From positions 1-35,941 of the forward strand of contig NZ_QYUP01000192.1 in NCBI RefSeq assembly GCF_003590855.1: a DNA stretch of 35,941 bases. Direction: 5' to 3'. Positions 17,138 to 25,080 of the stretch are shown here, piece by piece. Source of the stretch: Massilia cavernae. Lineage in GTDB: Bacteria; Pseudomonadota; Gammaproteobacteria; Burkholderiales; Burkholderiaceae_D. The position numbers and the translations under genes are program-made. Each line of letters opens with the position of its first letter. Position 1 is the stretch's first letter. The notes beneath the pieces were generated by a model, which was given only the letters and a program-made list of their open reading frames with translations, was not told the origin of the DNA and searched no databases.

Positions 17138-18898
17138 ATGAAATGCCTTCCCCCCGCACTGCTGGCGATGCTGCTGGCCACTCTCCCCATGGCCGGTTGG
17201 GCGGACGAACCCGCGGCGGCGGCATCGGCAGTAGCTCTATCGCCGGAACAGCATGTCGATGGCCTGTTCGCCAAATGGAACAAGCCCGGTATGCCCGGTT
17301 GCGTAGTCGCGGTGATTCGCGACGGCCGGGTGCTGTTCCGGAAAGGCTACGGCATGGCGGACATCGAGCGTGGCGCGCCAATGTCGCCGGCGACCGTACT
17401 CAACGTCGGATCGATGTCGAAGCAGTTCACAGCGTTCGCCATTCACCTGCTCGCGCAGGAAGGCAAGCTGTCGCTTGACGACGACGTTCGCAAGCACCTG
17501 CCGGACGTTCCGAACTTCGGCAAGACGATCACCATCCGCCACCTGCTGCAACACACCAGCGGCCTGCGGGACGAAATCAATCTGATGATCCTGGGCGGCT
17601 GGCGTATCGACGACGTCATCACCCAGGACGACGTGCTCAGCATCATCCAGCGCCAGCGCGTGCTGAACTTTTCGCCAGGGCAGGAACACCTGTACAGCAA
17701 CACGGGCTACACACTGCTGGCGGCGGTCGTACAGCGCGTGGCGGGCAAGCCGCTTGCTGCATTCGCCAAGGAACGCATCTTCGATCCCCTCGGCATGAAG
17801 CACACATTCTTCCAGCAGGACTATGGGACCCTGGTGCCGGGCCGCGCGCTGTCGTATCAGCCCGCGCACCACGGCATCTACAAATACATAGCGGTAGGCG
17901 CGTCCACGGCCGGGCCGGGGGGGCTGATGACGACGGTCGAGGATCTAGCGCTGTGGGATCGCAACTTCTACGATGCGCGCGTCGGCGGCACGGAGTTGAT
18001 CGCACAGATTCAAGCGACCGGCGTGCTGAATAGTGGCAAACCCATCAATTACGCCTCAGGACTGTTCGTCGAGACGTACCGGGGAACGAAGCTCGTCGAG
18101 CATTCCGGCGGGATTGGCGGTTACCGTGCCCAGCTGTCGCGTTTTCCCGAGCAGCGTTTCTCGGTGGCCGTGCTGGCCAATTCGGCCGACATCAATCCGA
18201 GCATAATGGCGCGCAGGATTGCCGATATTTACTTGGATCGCGAGCTCGGACCAAAATCCGCACCTGCTGTGAAACCGGCTACTACGACGAGCGCTGCGGC
18301 CGAAATCGCGCTCGACCCGGCACGCCTCGATGCGCTGGTGGGCTACTACGCACTGTCGCCGGAATTCGGCTTCATGTTCACCAAGGAAGGCGGACGCTTG
18401 ATGGCACAGGCTACCGGGCAGGAGAAATTCCCGGTATTCGCTTCTGGCGAGCGAGAGTTCTTCTACAAAGTGGTGGATGCACAGTTGACCTTCGATGCGC
18501 CGGATAAGGACGGCATCGTAGCTGGTGTCGTGCTGCATCAGAATGGACAAGACCAGCCTGGCGTCCGCAGCGAGAAACCTGCACCGTCGGAAAGCGAGCT
18601 GAAGGAGTTCGTCGGCGAGTTCTACAGCGACGAGCTGCACGTGCTCTATACGGTCTTCCGTAAGGACGGCAAGCTCATGCTGACCTATCCACGCGGTACG
18701 GTCGAGCTTGATTTCAAAGGCAAAGGTGCATTTGCGGCCGAGTTCCCGATTATCGAGATCAAGTACCAGTGCCTGCAAGGCGGCTGTAACGGTTTCACGG
18801 TCACTAACGGGCGCGTGCGCGACCTGCAATTTACCAAGGTCGCCATCGTAGCGCCGGGCTCGCGTGCCACCGCGACGATGGGTGTTTTCTTGAAGTAG
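17138..18898 (+). CDS. Exported serine hydrolase, beta-lactamase/class C PBP family
   Basis: A 586-residue protein with a signal peptide (MKCLPPALLAMLLATLPMAG, cut probably after WADE or nearby). The beta-lactamase class C/esterase domain follows, with the SxxK motif GSMSK (Ser92, Lys95), YSN at 186-188, and HSGGIGGY at 322-329 in place of KTG. The last 200 residues form extra beta-rich domains seen in peptidase-like relatives. Family members include D-aminopeptidases, esterases and PBP4-like enzymes; the true substrate cannot be read from sequence, and it is not evidence for drug resistance. The ATG fits the signal peptide; the ribosome site is weak. It stands alone between mobile elements. 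Confidence 0.85.
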   Translation: MKCLPPALLAMLLATLPMAGWADEPAAAASAVALSPEQHVDGLFAKWNKPGMPGCVVAVIRDGRVLFRKGYGMADIERGAPMSPATVLNVGSMSKQFTAFAIHLLAQEGKLSLDDDVRKHLPDVPNFGKTITIRHLLQHTSGLRDEINLMILGGWRIDDVITQDDVLSIIQRQRVLNFSPGQEHLYSNTGYTLLAAVVQRVAGKPLAAFAKERIFDPLGMKHTFFQQDYGTLVPGRALSYQPAHHGIYKYIAVGASTAGPGGLMTTVEDLALWDRNFYDARVGGTELIAQIQATGVLNSGKPINYASGLFVETYRGTKLVEHSGGIGGYRAQLSRFPEQRFSVAVLANSADINPSIMARRIADIYLDRELGPKSAPAVKPATTTSAAAEIALDPARLDALVGYYALSPEFGFMFTKEGGRLMAQATGQEKFPVFASGEREFFYKVVDAQLTFDAPDKDGIVAGVVLHQNGQDQPGVRSEKPAPSESELKEFVGEFYSDELHVLYTVFRKDGKLMLTYPRGTVELDFKGKGAFAAEFPIIEIKYQCLQGGCNGFTVTNGRVRDLQFTKVAIVAPGSRATATMGVFLK

Positions 18899-18937
18899 GA
18901 AACGCCGCAATTCCGGCGGCCAACTGGCTTTGGACGA

Positions 18938-19013
18938 GAGCTGCTCGGCATGAAGCACATCTTCTTCCATGAACAGTACGGCACGCTAGTGCGGGGACGG
19001 GGGGCTGTCGTAC
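18938..19013 (+). pseudogene. Decayed fragment of a second serine hydrolase of the same family
   Basis: About 40 bp after the intact gene, one frame reads LLGMKHIFFHEQYGTLVRGR. It matches the segment DPLGMKHTFFQQDYGTLVPG of the upstream hydrolase (codons from about 17789). An extra G in the run at about 19000 then shifts the frame before LSY. The match is clear but diverged at DNA level, so this is an old tandem relative of which only a scrap survives beside the IS91-like element. Confidence 0.7.
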
Positions 19014-19146
19014 ACGACAGTCGTCGAGCGTCCGCTCCTGGCCGAAGGACTAAACCGCTCGCGCGGTAGTTGGGCTTCGGCGCTGCCGGCGGGTCGTCGT
19101 CGACAGGGGTTTCTGATGCAATTCTAAACTGTTTCCTATGTTGGTT

Positions 19147-19167
19147 AATGAGGCAATCGGCCTCATT
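19147..19167. repeat. Perfect hairpin upstream of the tyrosine recombinase gene
   Basis: AATGAGGC (19147-19154) and GCCTCATT (19160-19167) form a perfect 8-bp stem with a 5-base loop, about 18 bases ahead of the recombinase ATG. HUH-type elements carry hairpins near their ends. It could mark the left terminal region of the IS91-like element or act in the mRNA leader. Confidence 0.45.
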
Positions 19168-19184
19168 CCAACAGGAGCAGCATC

Positions 19185-20051
19185 ATGACTCAAGCCATCA
19201 CCCCGCTGCGCCAACGCATGATCGACGACATGCGGATGCGCAAGCTCGCACCCAAGACCCAATCGGCCTACCTGCTGCACGTGCGGCGGCTGGCCGCCTT
19301 CCTGGGCCGCCCGCCCGACACCGCCACGAGCGAGGATCTGCGCTTGTTCCAATTGCACCTGGTCGAACAAGGCTTCACGTCGAACGCCCTGAACGTGACG
19401 ATCACCGGATTGAAGTTCTTTTTCGAAGTCACCGTCCACCATCCCGAACTGATGGCCAGGATGCATCCCGTACCGGTTCCCCGCAAACTTCCCCAAGTGC
19501 TCAGTCGGGACGAAGCCGCGCGCCTGATCGCCTCGGCGTGCAGTCCCAAGTACCGGGCGGCATTGTCGGTCGCCTACGGCGCCGGCCTGCGCGCAAGCGA
19601 AGTGGTCGGGCTCAAGGTGACCGATGTCGACAGCGGGCGCATGGTCTTGCGCGTGGAACAAGGCAAGGGGCACAAGGACCGGTACGCCATGCTGTCGCCG
19701 GCGCTGCTCGACTGCCTGCGTGCCTGGTGGAGGACGGCACGTGCCGAAGGCAAGATCCTGCACGGCGGCTGGTTGTTCCCCGGACAGAATCCCGTCGACC
19801 CGCTCGGCGTACGGCAGCTGAACCGCGCCATCCACGCCGCCGCCGACCTGGCGCGCATCGACAAGCGCGTGTCCATGCACATCTTGCGCCACAGCTTCGC
19901 CACCCATCTGCTGGAGCAGAAGGTCGACATCCGGGTGATCCAGACCCTGCTCGGCCACAAGCGGCTCGACACGACCGCGCTGTACGCCCAGGTCGCCACC
20001 GATCTATTGCGCGAAGTAATCAGCCCGCTCGACACCTTGCAGCCGGCATAG
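19185..20051 (+). CDS. Tyrosine recombinase/integrase of the IS91-like element
   Basis: A 288-residue XerC/D-type recombinase. The N-terminal SAM-like domain (residues about 10-95) is followed by a catalytic domain with Arg136 (GAGLRASEV), a Lys in QGKGHKDR (161-166), HILRHSFATH (His232, Arg235), GHKRLDTT (His258) and the nucleophile Tyr267 in ALYAQV. All catalytic residues are present. An AGGAG box precedes the ATG. It ends 8 bases before the transposase start, so the two are co-transcribed. In IS91-family elements such genes are companions; their role in movement is not settled. Confidence 0.92.
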   Translation: MTQAITPLRQRMIDDMRMRKLAPKTQSAYLLHVRRLAAFLGRPPDTATSEDLRLFQLHLVEQGFTSNALNVTITGLKFFFEVTVHHPELMARMHPVPVPRKLPQVLSRDEAARLIASACSPKYRAALSVAYGAGLRASEVVGLKVTDVDSGRMVLRVEQGKGHKDRYAMLSPALLDCLRAWWRTARAEGKILHGGWLFPGQNPVDPLGVRQLNRAIHAAADLARIDKRVSMHILRHSFATHLLEQKVDIRVIQTLLGHKRLDTTALYAQVATDLLREVISPLDTLQPA

Positions 20052-20059
20052 GGGGCGCC

Positions 20060-21241
20060 ATGGAGCACCCCGACCTGGAGGTCGCGGACATCTTCCGCGC
20101 CCACGGTCCGGCCTGGCGACAAGCCCAACGCGGACACCTGAGCCTGGGCCAGCTCAAGGTCATGTCGGCCATCGAGCAGTGTCGCAGCGCGGCGCTGGGC
20201 GGGCACGCGCTGCGCTGCGACACCTGCGAACACGTCGACATCGCCTACAACTCCTGCCGCAATCGCCACTGCCCGAAGTGCCAGGCCGGCGCCGCGCGCC
20301 GCTGGCTTGAAGCGCGCCGCAACGAATTGCTGCCGGTCGAGTACTATCATGTCGTCTTCACCCTGCCGGCGACGGTCGCCGCGCTCGCCTGGCACAACAA
20401 AAGCGTACTCTACCGACTGCTGTTCGAGCTCGCGGCGCAGACGCTGTGTACCATCGCCGCAGATCCCAAGCACCTGGGCGCGCGCATCGGCGCCACACTG
20501 GTGCTGCACACGTGGGGTTCGGCGCTGACCCACCATCCCCATGTGCACGGCATCGTCCCCGGCGGCGGCCTGTCGCAGGACGGCGAGCGCTGGGTCGCCT
20601 GCAGGCGGGGATTCTTCCTGCCGGTGCGCGTGCTCTCGCGCTTGTTCCGGCGGCGCTTCCTCGAAGCGCTGGGCGCGGCCCATCGCGCCGGCCAGTTACG
20701 TTTCCTCGGCGAGCATGCGGCACTGACGGAACCGACCGCCTTCGCGCGCTGGATGGCGCCGCTGCGGCGTTGCGAGTGGGTGGTCTACGCCAAACGTCCG
20801 TTCGCCGGGCCCGAGGCGGTGCTGGCCTACCTGTCCCGCTACACGCATCGAGTCGCAATCTCGAACCGGCGGCTTGTCGCCATGGACGAGCGCGGCGTGA
20901 CATTTCGTTGGAAGGACTACCGTGCCAAGGATCAGATGCACAAGACGATGACGCTCGGCGCCGACGAGTTCATGCGCCGGTTCCTGCTGCATGTCCTGCC
21001 CAGCGGCTTCCACCGGATCCGGCACTACGGGCTGTTCGCCAACGCGGGACGCAAGGCCAACCTGGCCAGGGCGCGCGCATTACTGCGCGTCCCGGCGCCC
21101 GCCGTCGACACACAGCCTGTCGAGCGCAATTCGACGATGTTCATTTGCCGGCACTGCGGCGCGCCGATGGCGATCACCGCCATCTTCTTGCCGATCAAAG
21201 CAATTCAGGCACCAGCACGGCACCAGGGAGCACCTCCATGA
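20060..21241 (+). CDS. IS91-family HUH/Y2 transposase
   Basis: A 393-residue rolling-circle transposase. The N-terminal zinc-binding region holds Cys53, Cys56, Cys66, Cys71 and Cys74 (CDTCEH then NRHCPKC). The HUH metal motif is in HHPHVHGIV (His161, His163). The catalytic tyrosines are in AYLSRYTHRVAISN (Tyr257, Tyr261). A C-terminal CRHCGAPM repeats a zinc-knuckle pattern. It appears complete and intact. The ATG lies 8 bases after the recombinase stop; an in-frame extension upstream overlaps the recombinase in another frame and is not used. Confidence 0.92.
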   Translation: MEHPDLEVADIFRAHGPAWRQAQRGHLSLGQLKVMSAIEQCRSAALGGHALRCDTCEHVDIAYNSCRNRHCPKCQAGAARRWLEARRNELLPVEYYHVVFTLPATVAALAWHNKSVLYRLLFELAAQTLCTIAADPKHLGARIGATLVLHTWGSALTHHPHVHGIVPGGGLSQDGERWVACRRGFFLPVRVLSRLFRRRFLEALGAAHRAGQLRFLGEHAALTEPTAFARWMAPLRRCEWVVYAKRPFAGPEAVLAYLSRYTHRVAISNRRLVAMDERGVTFRWKDYRAKDQMHKTMTLGADEFMRRFLLHVLPSGFHRIRHYGLFANAGRKANLARARALLRVPAPAVDTQPVERNSTMFICRHCGAPMAITAIFLPIKAIQAPARHQGAPP

Positions 21242-21474
21242 GCGACAACGACAACATAGGCTTGCGCCACAAGCGCGTCGACCGTCGGCCAAAACCGATG
21301 CGGAGCTCCTTTGCCTGTCCTGCCGCAGCGTCTCAATTTCAATCGATTAACCACCGAACAGGCGACGCCCCCCGTGACCGTTTCAGGTCTTATATACGCC
21401 ATCGATGCCAACTCGCCCGCTCCAACTGGCACCTTCCCAGCCAACGGCGCCGGTCAAATCGCCATAGCCTATGA
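21238..21474 (+). CDS. Possible small gene after the IS91-like transposase
   Basis: A 78-residue open frame starts at an ATG overlapping the transposase stop (ATGA), with GGGAG 7 bases upstream. The protein begins MSDNDNIGLRHKRVDRRPKP and is rich in Arg and Ser without any domain I recognise. Another frame over the same bases reads LIYAIDANSPAPTGTFPANG and then stops, which looks equally coding-like, so this may be a scrap of something else. Translation is plausible only from the start context. The rest, up to 21551, shows no gene. Confidence 0.25.
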   Translation: MSDNDNIGLRHKRVDRRPKPMRSSFACPAAASQFQSINHRTGDAPRDRFRSYIRHRCQLARSNWHLPSQRRRSNRHSL

Positions 21475-21551
21475 CAAAGGCTGACGACAACTAAACTTCC
21501 CGCGGTTTCCTCCTTCGGGGCTTGCCCAACGCCGGCCGGGAACGCTTGCGC

Positions 21552-21688
21552 GCATCAATTCAGGTCTGTGGAAGCGGCCGACATCGGACAACCCTTAACG
21601 AAACCGGACATGGCTTTGATGACCTGATGCCGATCAGACGGCGTTCCTTCATCCAGGCTTTATTGACTTAGGGCTCCTGAATTGATGC
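21552..21688. repeat. 137-bp element with 13-bp perfect inverted repeats (MITE-like)
   Basis: GCATCAATTCAGG (21552-21564) and CCTGAATTGATGC (21676-21688) are perfect complements. The 111 bases between hold no open frame of note. It sits between the IS91-like element and the first IS-end repeat. A non-autonomous mini-element or the two ends of a deleted IS are both possible. Confidence 0.5.
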
Positions 21689-21696
21689 CAGAACAG

Positions 21697-22001
21697 GCTG
21701 GTTCTTCCTTCCGGGTCTTAATCATCTCTCGTCCGAATCTGGCGCCAGCGCCTGTGGTCGCGCGCTGCCAACAGACTAAGCCTCGGGAGTAGCGTAACGA
21801 TTCACAAAGCGCTTCATCGCCGGCGACTAAAACCGGAAAATTCCAGCGGTCCCTACGCCACCCACCTGAAGATCGGTTGAACGGGCGCTGCGATGGCGTG
21901 GTTGCACGGACGAGAGCTCAATTTTGCAGTATGGTTAAAAATCTCATCGGAAAAAATCTCGACTTATACGACAAAAATCTCATCTTTTGTGACACTCAAC
22001 G
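21697..22001 (-). repeat. IS end, direct repeat copy 1
   Basis: This block matches 22580-22895 almost throughout, starting GCTGGTTCTTCCTTCCGGGT and ending TGTGACACTCAACG, with scattered substitutions and short indels. Read on the minus strand the outer end is CGTTGAGTGTCACA, followed by AT-rich iterons (GATGAGATTTTTG, then GTCGAGATTTTTTCC). It looks like one terminus of an insertion sequence whose body has been lost. Copy 1 lacks several bases of the third iteron and two bases of a short inner frame. Confidence 0.65.
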
Positions 22002-22259
22002 CCCTTCGTACGGCTCAGCCGTAAGAACCGAAACAATTGCGCATACGGCTCCCGATGCTTCAATCTGCGCAAACGTCCAACGAGTATCGCCATTAGCATC
22101 GTCTTTCAGCACCCAAAGATCATTATGCAGCTGACATTGAACCGGAATGATGTACCGCTTACTGTAGGCCGCTTGGAAGCTTTCCAAGGCCGCATTCATA
22201 TCTACTTGGTTTGGCATCAATTTTCCTTGCAATGCGCGTCCAACGACACGGGAACCCAT
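21996..22259 (-). pseudogene. Hypothetical protein gene, 3' end replaced by an IS end
   Basis: An 87-residue frame, MGSRVVGRALQGKLMPNQVD through VSVLTAEPYEG, then Arg and a stop. The last codons (CGT TGA) belong to the IS terminus of repeat copy 1, so the original C-terminus is gone. A TTG start 9 bases upstream is possible, and an upstream in-frame TAG limits the 5' end. I do not recognise the family; the segment DLWVLKDDANGDTRWTFAQI looks like ordinary coding sequence. Confidence 0.45.
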
Positions 22260-22465
22260 GTCAGCCAAGGCGCGCTAAATTGCGGGTGAAATCACTGGCC
22301 GGGGCCGCTGGCGCCCACGTCGACCTGCAGCTGATCACCGGCCGGTACCGCGCTGGCGCCGCCGTGAGATGGTGTTGAAAAAGACACTTCAGGCGTGGTA
22401 AGTGGCGCGAATCACCCTTCAGCACTATATTTAACAACAATGGAAAAGTTTCGAAAGAGCAATTT

Positions 22466-22533
22466 CTGTTCAACTTATGCGAAAAAAATCCCGACTTATG
22501 CGAGAAAAATCCCGATTTCTGTGACAGTCAACG
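22466..22533 (-). repeat. Third, diverged IS end with 21-bp iterons
   Basis: On the minus strand this reads CGTTGACTGTCACAG, then two iterons: AATCGGGATTTTTCTCGCATA and GTCGGGATTTTTTTCGCATAA. The terminal bases and iteron layout match the two longer copies on either side, but the sequence differs, so it comes from a related and not identical element. From 22260 to 22465 I see no supported gene. Confidence 0.55.
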
Positions 22534-22579
22534 ACTGGGCAGGCAATGATGTTTGCGTGGCCTCGAATTGCTCATTGCA

Positions 22580-22895
22580 GCTGGTTCTTCCTTCCGGGTC
22601 TTAATCATCTCTCGTCCGAATCTGGCGCCAGCGCCTGTGTGTCACGCGCTGCCAACAGACTAAGCTGCTCGGGAGTAGCGTAACGTTTCACAAAGCGCTT
22701 CATCGCCGGCGACTAAAACCGGAAAATTCCAGCGGTCCCTACGCCAGCCACCTGAAGATCGATTGAACGGTCGCTGCGATGGCGTGGTTGCACGGACGAG
22801 AGCTCAATCTTGCAGTATGGTTAAAAAAATCTCATCTTATCCGGAAAAAATCTCGACTTATACGACAAAAATCTCATCTTTTGTGACACTCAACG
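22580..22895 (-). repeat. IS end, direct repeat copy 2, with intact iterons
   Basis: The more complete copy. Minus-strand order from the outside is CGTTGAGTGTCACAAAA, then three iterons with a 21-bp period beginning GATGAGATTTTTG, GTCGAGATTTTTTCC and GATGAGATTTTTTT. Further in, a 32-codon frame (22605-22703; MKRFVKRYATPEQLSLLAAR, ending SDER) is open here but shifted in copy 1. The outer end lies 27 bp from the stop of the enoyl-CoA hydratase gene, so this is the right border of the mobile region. Confidence 0.65.
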
Positions 22896-22921
22896 AACAC
22901 TACCTTGGCATAGCGTACAGC

Positions 22922-23701
22922 TTAGGCAAACTTTGAAAAGTCCGGCTTGCGCTTTTCCATGAACGCCGTCATCGCTTCCTTTGCCTCCGGCGCCAGCAGC
23001 ATTGCGCTGAACAGCTTGTTCTCCGCGTCCATGGCGTCGTTGATCGCCGGGGTACGCGAACGCTTCATCAGGGCCTTGGTGGCGCGCACCGATGCGGCAG
23101 GCAGTGCGGCCAGCTTGGCGGCCTGGCCTTGTGCGAACGGCAGCAGTTCTGCCGACGGCAGCACTTTGGACACGAGGCCCAGTCCCAGCGCTTCCTGCGC
23201 CAGGAAGGCTTCGCCCAGCAGCAGCTTTTCGGCGGCACGCGCGTAGCCGGCCACTTTCTGGAACAGCAGGCTGGATGCGAATTCGGGGCACAGGCCAAGC
23301 TGCGCGAAAGGCATCGAGAACTTGGCGTTGTCGGCCGCGTAGACCAGGTCGCAGTGCATCAGCATCGTAGTGCCGATGCCGACTGCCGCGCCCGAAACCG
23401 CCGCCACGACCGGCTTGGTGCTGCCGGACAGGGCGCGCATGAACTGGAATACCGGGCGCGCTTCCATTGGCACGCCTTCGACCGGCCGGGAATTCATCAG
23501 GAAGTCGGGCAGGTCGTTACCGGCCGTGAAAATCTCCGGCTTGCCGGTGATCAGGATGGCGCGGATGGCGCTGTCGGTTTCGGCTTCGTTGATGGCGTCG
23601 GCCATCGTCTGGTACATCGTCGCGGTGATCGCGTTCTTGCGCTCGGCGCGGTTGAATTCGATGGTCAGGATGCCGTCGGCTTTGGTGGTGAGGATGTCCA
23701 T
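22922..23701 (-). CDS. Enoyl-CoA hydratase/isomerase family protein
   Basis: A 259-residue crotonase-fold protein beginning MDILTTKADGILTIEFNRAE. The oxyanion-hole segments are ITGKPEIFTAGNDLPDF and AAVSGAAVGIGTTMLMHCDL. The catalytic segment reads FAQLGLCPEFASSLLF, where the second catalytic Glu position is shifted relative to classical hydratases, so isomerase or other crotonase activity is possible. It follows fadA on the same strand but is separated from it by 156 bp holding a terminator-like hairpin and a dispersed repeat, so it may have its own promoter. It probably serves acyl-CoA breakdown. A role as the missing PaaF is conceivable but unsupported. Confidence 0.85.
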   Translation of the reverse strand: MDILTTKADGILTIEFNRAERKNAITATMYQTMADAINEAETDSAIRAILITGKPEIFTAGNDLPDFLMNSRPVEGVPMEARPVFQFMRALSGSTKPVVAAVSGAAVGIGTTMLMHCDLVYAADNAKFSMPFAQLGLCPEFASSLLFQKVAGYARAAEKLLLGEAFLAQEALGLGLVSKVLPSAELLPFAQGQAAKLAALPAASVRATKALMKRSRTPAINDAMDAENKLFSAMLLAPEAKEAMTAFMEKRKPDFSKFA

Positions 23702-23739
23702 TGATTCTTGTCCCTGGTGTTCTCTGCGCTTGTGCGGCG

Positions 23740-23778
23740 CTTGCTCAGTATGGGTCCCCGTTTTCACGGGGACGGCGG
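23740..23778. repeat. Dispersed palindromic repeat, family 2 (short copy)
   Basis: GCTTGCTCAGTATGGGTCCC followed by CGTTTTCACGGGGACGGCGG forms a hairpin (GTCCCCG/CGGGGAC). The same opening, GCTTGCTCAGTATGGGT, and the same CCCG/CGGG stem recur at 33756, so this is a second dispersed repeat family. It lies just upstream of the enoyl-CoA hydratase ATG. Confidence 0.6.
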
Positions 23779-23801
23779 ATTTAGCTGTATCGGATAAGAC
23801 A

Positions 23802-23831
23802 AGGGCGCCGAGTTTCTACGCTCAGCGCCCT
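23802..23831 (-). terminator. Likely intrinsic terminator after fadA
   Basis: On the minus strand AGGGCGCTGAG and CTCGGCGCCCT form an 11-bp stem with one mismatch and an 8-base loop, followed by TTGTCTTATC. It begins 27 bases after the fadA stop. The U-tract is only fair, so efficiency is uncertain. Confidence 0.6.
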
Positions 23832-23857
23832 TCTTCACTCCTATTCTAAACGAACAT

Positions 23858-25052
23858 TTAAACGCGTTCGATGATGCCTGCCGCGCCCATGCCGGCGCCG
23901 ACGCACATCGTCACCATGCCGTACTTCAGGCTGTTGCGGCGCAGTGCGTGTACGACGGTCGCGGCGCGGATCGCACCGGTCGCGCCCAGCGGGTGGCCCA
24001 GCGCGATCGCGCCGCCCATCGGGTTGACCTTGCTGGTGTCGAGGTTCAAATCGCGGATAACAGCAAGCGCCTGCGCTGCGAACGCTTCGTTCAGCTCGAT
24101 CCAGTCCAGCTGGTCCTGGGTGATGCCGGCTGCCGCCAGCGCCGCAGGAATCGCGAACTTCGGACCGATGCCCATGATCTCCGGCGGCACGCCACGCACC
24201 GCGAACGACGAGAACTTCGCCAGCGGGGTCAGGTTGTGTTCGCGCAGGATCTTTTCGCTGACGACGATCAGCGCGCCCGCGCCGTCGGACATTTGCGACG
24301 AAGTCGCGGCGGTGACGCTGCCCTTGGCTGCGAATACCGGCTTCAGCTTGCCCATCGATTCCATGCTGGCGTCCGAGCGCGGGCCTTCGTCCAGGTCCAC
24401 GGTGCGCTTGCCGACCTTGATCTCGCCGCTGGCCAGGTCCGGCGTGCGGGTGGTGATTTCGACCGGGGTGATCTCGTCCTTGAACAGGCCGGCCTGCTGC
24501 GCGGCGATGGCGCGGCGGTGCGATTCGAGACCGAATGCGTCCTGGTCTTCGCGCGACACTTTCCACTGCTGCGCCACTTTTTCGGCGGTCAGGCCCATGC
24601 CGTAGGCGAGGCCCACGTTTTCGTCCTTGAAGGTGTCCATGTTGATCGATGGGTGGTGGCCCATCATCGGCACCATCGACATCGATTCGACGCCGCCGGC
24701 GATCATCACGTCGGCTTCGCCGACGCGGATGCGGTCCGCCGCCATCGCCAGCGCGGTGATGCCCGAAGCGCAGTAGCGGTTGACGGTGACGCCGCCCACG
24801 GTGTTCGCAGGCCAGCAGCACACGGCGTTACGCGCCAGCGTTGAAGCCCTGCTCCGCTTTCGGGAACGAGCAAGCCGACGATGCGTCGATGATTCAGCGC
24901 CGGGTCGAGGTTGGGCAGGCGCCATCGCGCCGCGGATCGCGTGCACCAGCAGGTCGTCCGGGCGGTCCTTGTTGAACATGCCGCGCGCGCCTTGCCGATC
25001 GGGTGGCGGGTCCGCGGCGATCGATGTATGCGTCTTGAAGTTGTTTGCTCAT
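23858..25052 (-). CDS. fadA: Acetyl-CoA acyltransferase FadA (5' part scrambled by several indels)
   Basis: A beta-oxidation thiolase that releases acetyl-CoA from 3-oxoacyl-CoA. The start is MSKQLQDAYI with an AGGAG box at 25052. From NTVGGVTVNRYCASGITALA onward the frame is clean, with the nucleophile Cys in NRYCASG, NEAFAAQAL, ALGHPLGATGA (catalytic His) and TMCVGAGMG (second Cys). Between about 24835 and 25025 the expected protein (a stretch including MFNKDRPDDLLVHAIRGAMA) is spread over different frames by single-base gains and losses. The residues are recoverable, which suggests sequence error more than decay, but a real null allele cannot be excluded. It lies 28 bp after fadN. Confidence 0.85.
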
Positions 25053-25080
25053 GAATTTTCTCCTAAGTGTTCTGCGGCGA

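Larger units (their letters stand above)
19147..21241 (+). mobile_element. IS91-like HUH element with tyrosine recombinase and Y2 transposase
   Basis: Two adjacent plus-strand genes, a tyrosine recombinase and an IS91-type transposase, form a known IS91-family arrangement. The coordinates cover the minimal unit from the leader hairpin to the transposase stop. IS91 elements lack inverted repeats and target duplications, so the true ends cannot be placed by eye. The left side must lie after the serine hydrolase fragment (about 19013) and the right side before the inverted-repeat element at 21552. Confidence 0.8.

Noticed and set aside
17138..18898. Antibiotic-resistance beta-lactamase
   Set aside because: The SxxK and YxN motifs are shared by many esterases and peptidases; the long C-terminal part and HSG in place of KTG do not fit a classical AmpC.
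19070..20059. N-terminal extension of the IS91-like transposase back to 19070
   Set aside because: It runs through the tyrosine recombinase gene in another frame and is Arg/Ala-rich; the ATG at 20060 matches the family start.
21877..22134. Plus-strand 85-codon frame across an IS end
   Set aside because: It spans the iteron repeat and a gene fragment in antisense; no domain or ribosome site.
21697..22895. CRISPR array
   Set aside because: The repeats are two long copies and short AT-rich iterons without unique spacers of constant length; there are no cas genes. The Cas2-like fold in PaaX is unrelated to CRISPR function here.
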